From assembly GCA_021234155.1 (NCBI GenBank), contig JAJEKV010000002.1, forward strand, positions 39,793,841 through 39,857,840: 64,000 nt of DNA. Reading direction: 5' to 3'. Under the pieces are notes generated by a model. It did no database searches and was not told the DNA's origin. It saw nothing but the letters and a program-made list of their open reading frames with translations. The DNA is from Isoetes taiwanensis (lineage: Eukaryota > Streptophyta > Lycopodiopsida > Isoetales > Isoetaceae). Below, in pieces: positions 12,622-23,639 of this stretch (position 1 is the stretch's first letter; each line of letters opens with the position of its first letter). A program made the translations under genes and the position numbers.

Positions 12622-13068
12622 AGGAATATAGATCATGCATTTGTTTTATAAGTAACAATGAACAATGCATTTGTAGAAGAATTTTCAACGTACATCCCTG
12701 CATTATCTATTCTTCATTTACTATTATTAAAACCCTTTCCAATGAAGCTCTTGAAAAGAGTCATGACCAAAAGATTAAGAGCCTACATGCAATAGAATAA
12801 TATAAAAGGCCGCAAAGGTACCTATAGATGTAGATGAAACACATCTAAGGGAACAACGAAACTTACTAAACATGATGGGCAACATGAATAATAATATGGG
12901 CAAAATGAATATGGTAGGCCCTATTTTATATTAAATGTTATCATGACATATAAGTCACAACGCTTAGAAGTTGCATGTGAAAAATATAAATGGCAGTCAT
13001 GTGAGATCATGAAGCATGGGTATTAATACTCATGCTTCTCCTATCTGCAATTGTTTATTGGAAATTCT
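12622..13068. other. AT-rich spacer, no gene
   Basis: A 66-residue frame starts at 12,600 but has no recognisable motif and lies in AT-rich sequence. The stretch is nearly identical in copy A' (about 56,656-57,109), one of the best-conserved parts of the duplication. Confidence 0.5.
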
Positions 13069-13637
13069 CTATGCATTTGGATGCCTCCCTAGCAAGCATA
13101 GACAATAGAAAAATAAACATGGCCATTTAATGCACAGGTAGTGGAAGGCTTACCAACATATTTGCATCAAAGATATCCTCAAGACCTTTGTCTACCAAAA
13201 AAGCCTGCTTTAAATGACCAAATCAGTAGTGACAAAAGTAAATACCTTTGGCTCTTATCCTATTGAAAAGATGGATGAAGACCTCGACAGTATTAAGTAG
13301 GACAGAGCCTTCAAAAAAGCAACTAATCTTCAAAGGCTTCTCTGATTTCCTAATTTTGCCGGCCCTATGCTATAAGATCCATGGAACAGTATTAGTTTAA
13401 GTTGACGTGGTGAAAACTTGAGCAAACTAGAATTCTAATAAATATTGACAGAATTTTCGAGTAATTTCAACCAAGTGCTAATGCGTTACATTGCGTTGAT
13501 GTCATTCATAAACACTCCTTTAACACACTTGCCCATGGGTTTTATAGCTAACATCAAATCTCTGTCATTGGATGAAGTGGTGTTACCCACTTATAACATC
13601 GACTACCCATAATCACCGAAGTCGTTATGTCAGATGA
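13069..13637. repeat. Direct repeat R2, second copy of R1
   Basis: Second copy of the block at 6,797-7,372, in the same orientation. The LINE and about 2 kb of other sequence lie between the two copies. R2 is followed within a few bases by repeat R3b, an arrangement not seen at R1. Confidence 0.75.
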
Positions 13638-13640
13638 CAG

Positions 13641-13813
13641 CTAGTCAGTAGTTGCAAATCGATTAGTATTTGGATAGTGTGGTCCCGAACTTAAACCGGC
13701 CCGATTTCTGCTGGTAGACAACAGAGCTCTCCTGCCAAAAACCTACAATGCGCGACTTATAGATGCATCTCCCGGTGGGCAAATATAGGAGATCAATGAT
13801 CAGGATGGGAGCC
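13641..13813. repeat. Direct repeat R3b
   Basis: Second copy of the repeat at 12,305-12,473, in the same orientation, with a few differences including a slightly longer central part. It directly follows R2. Confidence 0.75.
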
Positions 13814-14213
13814 TTTGGCGGTCCCTTTCTGTTTTATTCCCTTTTGGGATATTTGCGTAGTGCTATATAATTCTTGGCGACAATTTTGCAATTTCTAGGT
13901 GCTCACACTTTCTGATTCGGGCTATGATGCTCTCAATTTCGGGCAAGAATAGTAGATGAATGAACATATGATACTCTGCTACCATTTGCAGCTCCCAGGG
14001 TTGTTGATATTTGCATGCTTTGATCTCCATCCAGGTTCATGTAAGAAAAAGAGAGCTTACAGCTATTTACAAACATCGAGGTTGTTGTGTTGGAAAAGGC
14101 CTAAGATGCATCTGTAATACATCTATTTTTACTTGACGTGCATTACTCACTGCGAGACTGGTGAAGAAAACCTTAAACATAACCTATACAAGTCCCTTGA
14201 GCTTTACAAGTCA
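13814..14213 (-). other. 3' flank and likely 3' UTR of the H+-ATPase gene
   Basis: This stretch follows the stop codon of the H+-ATPase gene on the minus strand. A 19-bp piece of the last coding exon (core GTAAAGCTCAAGGGACTTG) is repeated at about 14,189-14,210, just after the stop codon. No other coding sequence is seen. Confidence 0.55.
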
Positions 14214-17200
14214 TTAGACTGTGTAGGCCTGCTGTATGGTATTGATGTCAAGTCCCTTGAGCTTTACAACAGATTCAACATGTCCTTTCAACGTATGAAA
14301 CTCTCTCAATCTGCAGAAAAGGAACATCAAAAATGAGTTGGCAACAAAAAAATCCGCACTGCTCTGATTAGTCAATAATCACCTTGCTATCTCAGCTCGC
14401 CTTTTTGCCTGCTCAGCCATGTCCATGTCTTTGTGCCCGGCTTTCTCTGCAACTTTCATATCTGCTGGTTGCAATCCATGCAATGTCCGTTGTGCATGAG
14501 CCCATTTCATTCGCTGAGCTTCTTTGCCGAAATCCTTTTGCCGTGTAAAGGCAGTCTGTACAGAAATACTTTAGTTATTTCTCTGGAATACAAAGTATGC
14601 CACCACAGACGCAAGATACATACCCTCTGCTCAATGAGCAGTCCCAAACCTTTCCACTTGGATGTACCGGATTGTAAACTTAATAATGTCAAAGTGGCAA
14701 ATAAGAAAAACCAGATTATAGAGCCAGATCACACCAGCCCACTTCCAGCCTATCCCTCCTAACAAAGGCAAATGCCCGGTTTGCATATACGGCAATTAAG
14801 GTTGCAATCTGTGTTTTTAAGGTACAACTTAGTAACATAAATCTAGCATTTAGCAGCTGAGGAAGAACTTACTAGTTGAGCAACTGCAAAACTATCACCA
14901 ACAACATTCCGGGGCGTTCCAAAATGACCAGCTCCTGGATCGCGTCACAAAAATTAATGCTTGGCTAATTATACTCACTTGTAAATAAACAGCAGAATGC
15001 TGCTTGTATCTTCTTGAATATCCTGCACCCCAAATTTATCCTGCGGTCATATCGTTGCCCCAAATTATTAGTAAACTATGCCAAGTCCACAGGTCTTTAT
15101 TTCACAGCAATAGAATGGAATTAGAACTTTTAACATCCACGGGAGACCAATAGGCCATGTGGCCATGGTCTGTTTTAATATGTCTACAATGAACCTGTCA
15201 CTACCGTAAAAATGAAGTATTGTTAACTAGCCAGAAGAATATAACAGTCATGAGTGCCAAGTAGCCTGTGATGACAACACCTGTACCAAATATTTCTGCT
15301 AACTTCCAACTATCTGGCATGGGTGATGGCTTGACTCTATCCTTGGAGATTTTGTCGCCGATGGTACCTGAAACCAAAGAGTTGAATGATGAATTAAATC
15401 AATATCAATAACTCGCATGATTGCCCAACTCATGATTGTTTACCATCATTTAGGTATTGCAATGATCAAAACCATAAAAGGTGGAAAGTCAAATTTCCAA
15501 ATAAGGGCTAATAGCATGGTAGCTGCCAGACACAAGTAAAAATATTAGACTGGGCTGTTCCGAGATTGAGAATGGTGCAAAGAAGAATCAAATCTGAGAA
15601 AAAGCTCACCACTATTCTTATTGTGATTGATACTGCATAGATCTGCATTTGGAGGCAACCATGTGTAAGCGGTGGCAATACTAAAATAAATTTACCATAT
15701 GCTGGCAAGCGTTATACAGTGTAGTTTTTCATTCTCTGAAATATTGCCCGGCTTGTTAAGGCGGCGCAATATTATGACACTAAGTCCAGGTTCCAGTAAG
15801 CACTATATCCGATGCGCTGTGGCTGCATCTGTTGCATCGGCAACAGCTATCCCAATATCTGCCTTCTTAAGAGCAGGTGCATCATTTACTCCATCACCTG
15901 TCATTTCCACATATATGTTTCTTCTCTTGAAGCCCGCGCTATTTCATACTTATGTTCTGTAAAAACAAACATGTGAATCACGAAATATATGTTTTTCTTC
16001 ACATATCGTCATTATTCATACTTAACAGACATTAATGTTTTGCAACTATTAACCTATATTAACTAAAGTATAAACAATATGCAAATACTCCACAAAGCCA
16101 TCTGCCTTTTCTATTGGCTCATCGATGGGAAGGCCTTCATATGCTTCCTCATTTTGATGGCCAAACAGTGATGATAGGGATACATATTTGAACCCATTCC
16201 CGTCTTCCAGTTTCTTTTCGATGGCCAATTGGTCACCTATGGCATGATAACTTCATCAAATAAGCCTGCTGGCAAGCGCCATCAAAGAGAATAGCTATCT
16301 TTATATTCTAGTTTATTGCTACCCAGTAATCATCTTGACGACACACCCAGATTTAATGCCCGTCGAATGGTTTCGGCACTATCATGGCCGGGGGGATCAA
16401 AAAGCATTAGGCCAGCAGGTGCCACCCACCAGGTGATTCTTTCTTGCATTCTGGAACATCCTGTTACAGGAAAGTTAATAATAAAAAAACTCACAAGAAC
16501 ACAAAACCAACAAAGGGAAAATCATATGGTAACTAGATCTTTTTGCCTGAAAAAGCAACTGCAAAATGATCCAGAAGCCCTCTTTCAGCAAATTTGTCTA
16601 TTGTGGCATACTCTATAAGCGATTTCATCCTTGTTATAAGCTAGTTGAAGGATCTAGGATAGATATATATGTAGTATTAGATAATAATAAATCCCATAGC
16701 CGTGCCATTTCTGACATTTACCTGTTCTAGATTGCACCTTTGGTGACCGGTTGCATCTTTCCTTCACTGTCAAGATAAGTAAGTGCAGTTGAACATCTGT
16801 TGGATTGAAAGGCAGAAAATGTGGTTCCTCTATACCTGCTTTCGAGGGCTAAATCCGTTATCAGAATATGAAACAAAAGTATAACCGGGTTAAAATATTT
16901 AGTCCTAATTGGTACCTCCTTAATATCTACTAGCATTCCAACAACAGCTGCATGATTGCATCATGGTTTCTACCCTTGATGCTCTAGCAGCAAAGTAAAG
17001 ACTACCGTATGTCTTTATCATAGCCTTTTGTAAAAACCTAAGGAGGACAAGATATCAGACTAGGCGTTTGAAGAAATGATAAATATGCAGAGAATGTACC
17101 TCAATAAGGTTTTGTCGACTGTAAAAGCTTATTCAGGTTAGAGTTCCAGTTTTGTCACTGCACAGGACATCATTCCAGCCATTTCCTCCAATAGCCCGTC

Positions 17201-18887
17201 ATGCGCTTTGTGTGATTTGCCCCTGATAGAATAGCAATATTTGAGTGCTTAATAGTAATGGGGACAAGCTGCAGTTCAAAGACCTGAGGTACCTGCTGTG
17301 ATAACCTATGTGAACCTATTGCCACTGACAGGAACTGTTGGCATGGCAATAAGAATCCCCTAATAAACCAAAACTAGCAGCAAGTTATCAATGCCAGGGT
17401 ATTTGCGGTGTTGGTGGAAACATTACAATGGGGTTTCAATGATCATGCCAATTACAATCGAACAGATGCAGAGTTTCCAATGGCAGTAAAGCACCTGTTG
17501 ATAAAAATGTAAGTGTTACCCACAAACCTCTCATAAGGAGGAGGTTTAAGGAAAACCTTCTGAAAATGCCCAACTTGATTTGTTTGTATCAACCAAGTGA
17601 GCAGCCTTGCCAAAAGAATGTATGGGCCTTCCAGTCCCAATTACTACAACTTCAGTTCACCCTGTTTACAAGTAGAACCAGAGTAGACCTCTTCCCCTGG
17701 ATGTTTGGTAACTGGGAGAGATTCACCAGTGAAACAGATTGGCAAAAGAAAGGAAAAATAATTAGACACAAGGCCAAAATTAATCAAGACCTGGGGACAG
17801 CATACCTGGTCTATCTTCAATGGATCTCACCCCTCAAGTAGAAGCATCAGCTGGCACAATATCACCAAACTTTATACTGATTATATCACCAGGAACTAGG
17901 ATTTCTGCATCTTGTTCCTCCATCGACCATCTCTAAGGACCTGCATTCGCATGTGTGTTTGGAGAGTGTAAGACACCATCACTTTACATGATAAATAAAC
18001 TCAATACCTTAGTCTTTGGTGCCAAACAGGCATTAGAGATGCTGCAGCGTTTCCACATTGTTCTCTTCGATAAAGCTGATTGTAGAGTTGATTATCCAGC
18101 AGCGTAATAATCCCAATAAAATCTTGCCAATCTGGAGGCCGTCCCTGAATTTTAAGCTCACAATAATAATTAAAAATCTAAAGTAAAAAATAGTCCACCT
18201 GGTTTTATAAATGGTCGAAACACTCCCATGCACCATTCGCCAAAGCAATTGCCATCACGGCTGCAGCTTCCATGACCCAAAATAAAGGTTCCACATAAAA
18301 CCCAAAACTTCAAAATTTGCTCTCCCTGTAGTTATACAACGATAGTGTGCAGCTTTTCCCAATAAAAGATTGAACAATCAATGATATAAAAATGCATGGC
18401 AAAGCTCGACTGTCTAAACCACTAGAGCTATGAAACCTTACGCTCTTTCGCCCTAACTTGTTGTGGCCAAAAGTCTTAACCGCTCTCTGCTTCTTCACTG
18501 CTGAGCCCTTTCCTTGAGCATGCTGGATAGACAAACACCTCCTCTACTGGAATATTCTCCTGCAATCAACCATGCATTGAAAAGAATTAGGTGCGGTACA
18601 ATAGCTAAACAATAAAGCAATATAAATGTAGCATCTAAAAGGCTAACGATCTAGTTTTTTGTTAAGGGTGACGGCAATGACAAGAAAGGTATTCGCACTC
18701 CATTTTGCCAGAACAGTTGCATATTAAAATCACCAGAAGCCGTAATAAATCCGGCTGGCATTGTGAATAGTGCATAGTCGAGATAAACACTCACCAGATC
18801 AACGACTTCTTTATTCACAGCCTCAAAGAAGCGCACTCTTATCGGGATGGGAAGCTGCATTTCCGTTTTTCCAGTATCTTCCTCCAT
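14214..18887 (-). CDS. PMA: Plasma-membrane H+-ATPase (P3A-type), copy 1, about 21 exons
   Basis: Proton pump of the plant plasma membrane: ATP hydrolysis drives H+ export and energises secondary transport. Exons on the minus strand, from 5': 18795-18887 (start uncertain), 18442-18559, 18228-18325, 18008-18144, 17806-17940, 17557-17738, 17293-17494, 17100-17222, 16916-17037, 16722-16848, 16547-16640, 16323-16460, 16083-16236, 15718-15956, 15610-15642, 15444-15522, 15205-15367, 14873-15040, 14624-14808, 14383-14555, 14214-14310. Most are bounded by GT/AG. Motifs seen: S-A-L-T-G-E-S-type actuator loop, phosphorylated Asp in D-K-T-G-T-L-T (17,136-17,156), K-G-A-P nucleotide-binding loop, G-D-G-V-N-D-A-P hinge, and a regulatory C-terminus ending Y-T-V, whose penultimate Thr is the 14-3-3 site. 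Expected length is about 950 residues. Several exons change frame within; copy 2 breaks elsewhere, so read errors are suspected. The donor of the exon ending at 16,547 is GC, not GT. Confidence 0.9.
15112..15170 (-). mobile_element. Tiny LINE 3'-end insertion in an H+-ATPase intron
   Basis: The sequence around ACATCCACGGGAGACCAATAGGCC closely matches the 3' end of the minus-strand LINE at 883-915, whose equivalent reads GCATCCATGGAGACCAATTGGCC. It is preceded by a GAATGGAAT-like remnant in the place of that element's AGAAT tail. Only about 50 bp of the element is present, lying between the exons at 15,205-15,367 and 14,873-15,040, so it is an extremely 5'-truncated insertion spliced out with the intron. 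Copy A' has it at about 59,137-59,195. Confidence 0.55.
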
Positions 18888-19700
18888 TCCATCTCAAATT
18901 ACTCAGCAAAGGCCTATCATGTGCCAAAAACAATAAGATGCAGCGCCTGAGCTTCTATATCGCCGAACTAATCTTCTGCCAGAATGATGGATTGCTTAGA
19001 ACCACACGAACAAGTTACTTAATCCATGCGAACATACACATGATTATAAAGAAGCTGAGATGCGTTTGAAACAAAATTATAACGCCACGAAAACGGTGGT
19101 TTCTGCTCAAACTGCTGAGTTTTAGGAAGAGGGGCTAAAAACCAAACGTAAAAGTAAGGGCTAGATCTAAGAATGTGTGGAAACATTGGATTGGGCAAAA
19201 GGAAGAAGAAAGAAAGGCGTGGGGAGGTGTAGAAGAGATGCCTGTATTCCGGAGCAAACAGGCCGGTCAGTATGCGGGCAAAGTGCAAATTGGCTCCAGC
19301 AGCAAGCCACCACGTGTCGAGCTTATAATGAGCTTGCCAAGTCATGGTCCTGCATGTGGATTCATTTATAAAAGGAAGAACGTTGTCCTTGCTGCATTAA
19401 GGTTGCTTTTCTACTCTAATTTTATAGACACGACAATGCATTGTGGTGTGGGGTCCCCTCACCTCATAATGGTTTTGTTTTAAAGAGGATAATGGCACAA
19501 GTTGGTGTTAAGAAGAAAAGGATAAATAAAGACTAATGTTCCAAATTTGACTTCCTTGGGACTGGAATCCAAATATTCATAAGAGAATGTACAGGTACAC
19601 ATTGGTTGAATAAGCACCATGTAATATGATGTCATGCTTATATCAGAAAATAATAAAGAGTATATGGCTCATTACCACAAACATATATGGATTAGCAATA
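18888..19700 (-). promoter_or_regulatory. Promoter and 5' UTR region of H+-ATPase copy 1
   Basis: Upstream of the first coding exon on the minus strand. A TATA-like TTTATAAA lies at 19,365-19,372 and would place transcription start near 19,335, leaving a 5' UTR of roughly 450 bases, in line with the long leaders of plant H+-ATPase mRNAs. A CACGTGTC element (G-box/ABRE core) lies at 19,311-19,318, just inside the predicted leader. Both are kept in copy A'. No upstream reading frame is convincing. The similarity between A and A' ends near 19,700, where the chromovirus begins. Confidence 0.5.
19365..19372 (-). promoter_or_regulatory. TATA-like box of H+-ATPase copy 1
   Basis: TTTATAAA on both strands, flanked on the minus strand by CCT upstream and TGAATCC downstream. 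It lies about 480 bp upstream of the candidate start codon and is the only good TATA match in the flank that is also kept at 63,406-63,413. Confidence 0.5.
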
Positions 19701-19705
19701 CGTAA

Positions 19706-19928
19706 CATTAATCTTTAACTATACAAGAATTAACCTACACAAATCGACATGCTCCCTGAGCCGCATTTCTTCTGAGATGACCTTGCGTCCCCATTGCTCC
19801 ATAAACCGTGGGTACCGCTTACTAAATCTTTTCTTAAGTACCCACGTGTGCCTTCCACTGGTAAGTGTTTCCACTTGACCAAATACTGAGGAATTTGATC
19901 TCCCTCGCTTTCTTGAAAGCTTTATCAA
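19706..19928 (-). other. Chromodomain end of the truncated internal region
   Basis: The end of the pol region encodes a chromodomain-like module: basic K-L-S-R-K-R-G lead, W-K-x-L type core, then K-R-Y-P-R-F and a G-R-K-V-I-S-E-E tail. In chromoviruses this follows integrase and can target insertion to marked chromatin. The internal region ends abruptly about 15 bp beyond, at the junction with copy A. The matching module of the complete element is at 31,374-31,580. Confidence 0.7.
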
Positions 19929-20175
19929 GAATCAATTCTCGAACTATTTCCAAATGTTCCTCCGTCATTTCCAACAATAAGTATGAATCCAAGACTTCGC
20001 CTGATTTGGGGTATGCTTCTTCAAAGAAACTCACGCGGAAGACCTTATGAATCTTTAGGTGTGGCCGCAAGTCTAGCTTGTAGGCTTGATTGCCTAGTTT
20101 CTCGACTATTCGAAAAGGTCCAAATTCACCTTGAGCAAGCTTGCAATTGCCGATCCCGAAGCCACCGCTTCACCT

Positions 20176-20847
20176 TTAATCTTGAGCCAAAACATCATCT
20201 CCAACTTTGAACTCTCTTATCGCTCGATGCTTGTCGGCGATGCTCTTTTGATCGACTTCTGTCGCTAGCGTGATAGCCACGAAACTTCCTACGAGCTGCC
20301 GCATATATCGCCAACATCCGCTGCGAACTTCCACTTTTGACACCTGGTTGTGCCAAGTGTCCGAGTTAGGCATCGATAGTCGTGAATTGATCATAAACGG
20401 CGACATTTGATGATTCCCGCTTGGTGCTATTGTATGCAAACTCACCAAGTGAATAAATTCTTCCCACATACTTTGCTTATTCCGCATATAGTTTCGTAGC
20501 ATGTCCTCTAAAATCTCGTTGGTCCGGGCCTCCGCTATCCGGTTCGAGGATGATATGCCGTGGCTTCATGGATAGCTTCGCCTCGATCGTCGCGAAAGAG
20601 GTCTTGCCAAAAGGCGCCATGAACTTTGGATCCCGTTTCTGGAGATGATCTCCCCTTGGCATGCCATGAAGCCCGAAGATCTCTTTTGGTGAAGAGCTTT
20701 GTCGTATCCATGGTCAGATTCTGGGTTCCGCAAGGCACAAAATGTGCCATCTTCGACAACTTGTCGACCACTACCATCAAGGCATCCTTGCCTCACCGCC
20801 TTGGGAGTCCCGCGGATAAAAATCCATGCCGATTACCTCCCACTTAG
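20176..20847 (-). other. Integrase core of the truncated internal region
   Basis: The minus strand shows the integrase core block M-V-V-V-D-K-L-S-K-M-A-H-F (about 20,740-20,780), typical of Ty3/gypsy integrases, followed by the region that normally holds the other catalytic acids. Fossil; it does not read as a single open frame. Confidence 0.75.
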
Positions 20848-22202
20848 CGCTTGGCACCACTAATGGCTCTAATGCCCCCGAATTGCCGCCCGCTTTGTCT
20901 CACGACATAGCCGGGTATTCCTTGATGTAGCGAAGCATTTGCTTTTCATTCCCCGGCCACAATAGCCGCCACCAGACTTTGAAATATGTTTTCATGAATC
21001 CCGCGATGGCCGCCTATTGGGTCACAGCGCGGTCATGGAGGATCAACTTCCTTACACCGATGATTCGCACGCGACAACTTGTTCTTATGGTATAACAGTT
21101 GCCTTCCTTCTTATAATGCTTGAAGGCCTCCCCGCTTTATCCGTTCTAGCCTCCTTTAGAAAGGCTTGCCCATACTTCCCTCGGAATCCACATCCGCTGG
21201 CAAGGACTCTTCAATCCTTTTACCAAAGTCGCTGGAGAGGCCGAAATTGCATTGCAATGCACTCTAGTTGTCGGGGATGCCTTGAAAGCGATCTCGCTAC
21301 CACATTGAGCTTCCCTTGTAGACTATATCAAAGTCATATTCTTCGAGGAACTCCATCCATCTCCTCGCTTCGATTAAGGTGTGGTTATGGTGGAATACAT
21401 ATTGAGGCTCTCATGGTCTGTGATCCAATTGGAACTTCCTTCCCAAGAGATAATGCCTCCATATTCTTAATGCCCCCGACAACCGCAAGCAACTCCCCGA
21501 TCGTAGCGGTAGCGCTGCTCTGGCTGCTCATCTTCCCCGAATCATATGCTACCACACGCTTCTTTCTTGATAAAGACCGCGACCTGTAGCTATCTTTATC
21601 GCGACCGCTGCTGCTTTATCTTTCTCCCGTCCCCAGTAGGTTAAGACTCACCGTTGTTAAAGCTTCCTTCAACAATTCAACCCTTTGGCTTTCTTTGTGC
21701 CAATGCTCTACCCAATCTTTTCACCTTTCTCTCGCCTCGCCGTCCGTTAATCTGGCTGTTATCTTAGCAAAGTTCTTTACGAACTTCCTCAGTAATCGCT
21801 AGGCCGAGGAAACTTCTCGACTTCATGCACATTCTTCGGTGCCGCCAATCGAATGACGGCTTCAATCTTGGCGGGTCTGCTGAGATGCCTTCACAGATCA
21901 CATGACCTAGATACTCCACCTTTTCTCAAGGCGGTAAGGCGGCACTTCGACAACTTGGCGCATAACCGTGCCTCTTCAACTTTTCTAGCACCCTTTCAAG
22001 TGTTGTAATGCGGTTTTCAAGGGATCTCGCTATACACCAAAATGTCGCCAAAGAAAACAATCACAAAGGTGTCCGTGAACTCCTCGAAGATATCGCTCAT
22101 GAGCCTCATGAACGCTATGGGCATTTGATAAGCCGAAAGGCATTACCGCGGAACTCATAATGCCCATACCGCCGCTCAAGGCCTTATGGATGTCTTCTTC
22201 CT

Positions 22203-22412
22203 TTATCCCCGACTGATGATAACCTCGACCTTAAGTCGATTTTGGAGAAGATCTTTTGCACCTTGAGCTGATCCATCAAGTCGCCCGATCTTTGGGGCGC
22301 GATACTTGTTCTTAATGGTGTGCTTATTCAACTGCCTATAGTCTATGCACATCCTCAAAGATCCATCCTTCTTCTTGACAAAAAGAATGGGCGCCTCCAA
22401 ACGGCGAGACAC
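22203..22412 (-). other. Reverse-transcriptase block of the truncated internal region
   Basis: The minus strand shows [20 protein letters not shown] and [10 protein letters not shown], the hallmark N-terminal reverse-transcriptase block of Ty3/gypsy elements. The matching block of the complete element is at 33,882-34,103. Fossil. Confidence 0.85.
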
Positions 22413-23639
22413 TAGGTCTAATGAAACCTAGGTCGAAAGCAGCCCCCCCCAGAATCGCTTTTTCAGTCCGGCCAACTCCCCGTGGTTGTCATTCTATATG
22501 GAGCCTTGCTTGTTGGCTTTGTTCCTCGGTTCGAAAAGCTATCTCGCACTCGACTTCTATAAGGAGGGAGCCGCTGATCTCATCCGAAAGAGATCATGGA
22601 ACTCCGCGGATTAGCCGAGATACTTGCTTCGCAACTTGCCGAGCGCCTTGTCTTTTGCTTCCTTCCTGATTCCGCTCACTAATCTCAAGCTTGAAGATGT
22701 ATGCCACTTGCTCACTCTTGATGCACTTGAACAGCCGCTTAGAAGACATGCACCGCATGATGGGAACAACTTCCTACCGCTATCTCAATGATCTTGCTGC
22801 CGGGCGCTGGGAAGGTCACCTTCCGCTTCCACAAATATAATGGCCCCCGCGCCGCCCAAGGTACTCCATTCCTATGATCAAGTCATACTTTCCAATGCCC
22901 ATTACTTGCTCCCATCCGATATTAATCCCGCAAGTCGATGTCGGTTAATTCTCTTGCCCGCCGTCTGCCTTTATCGCACCACTTTGCTAAAACAACGGTC
23001 TTGGTTTTGACTTTAGCGCTTCAACTTCAACATCCAACCATTCTCGGGGATGCAAAGTTATGGCTACTTCCCGAAGTCTATCAAGACTATGAAGGACTTA
23101 ACTTTAGTCTTCCCTACCGTGGAAATTACCTTATAATCGGGTCTCGCTTGCTCAGATCTATTATGCAAAGATGTGACACTCACCCCCGGATGTAGTCGCT
23201 GGCCTTTCGCCGTCGCCCGGACATTGTGGTGTCCCAATCTCCCAACTCCTCGCTTAGAGCTGCACTCATGACGAGGGGGCGCTTTGTCGCCCTATGGCCC
23301 TACTGAAGCACCTCGGCACAACCGCTTATGCACTCCTCGCCTTTTTCCTTGGGCATCGCTTGCAAAAGGGATTGCACCGCTTTGGAGTAGTTTGACTTCT
23401 CCCCGCTTGTCCTTAAAGGACACCCGCTTTCTCCTGCCGCTTCCCCGGTTCCCACCATATTGGGTTCTAGCCGACTGGACTGCCGCCCTGGGCTATAGCT
23501 TCCTCGTCAGCTTTGCCTTTCTCCCCGAAGTACCGCCGCTTGTGCCCGCCATTCCGAGGTCCCGACCCCGCAGTTTATAGCCTTGATTCTCGCCTGATAC
23601 CGTCCTAGGGTTTATTGCTCTTCACAAGCTTGGGATTCT

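Noticed and set aside
6797-13637. R1 and R2 as LTRs of a 6.8-kb retrotransposon
   Set aside because: The ends are not TG...CA, no primer-binding site or polypurine tract was seen next to them, and no gag or pol sequence other than the unrelated LINE lies between them.
19019-19345. Upstream minus-strand frame of 108 residues as an extra exon of the proton pump
   Set aside because: It falls in the predicted leader, shows no match to pump N-termini, and is not open in copy A'.
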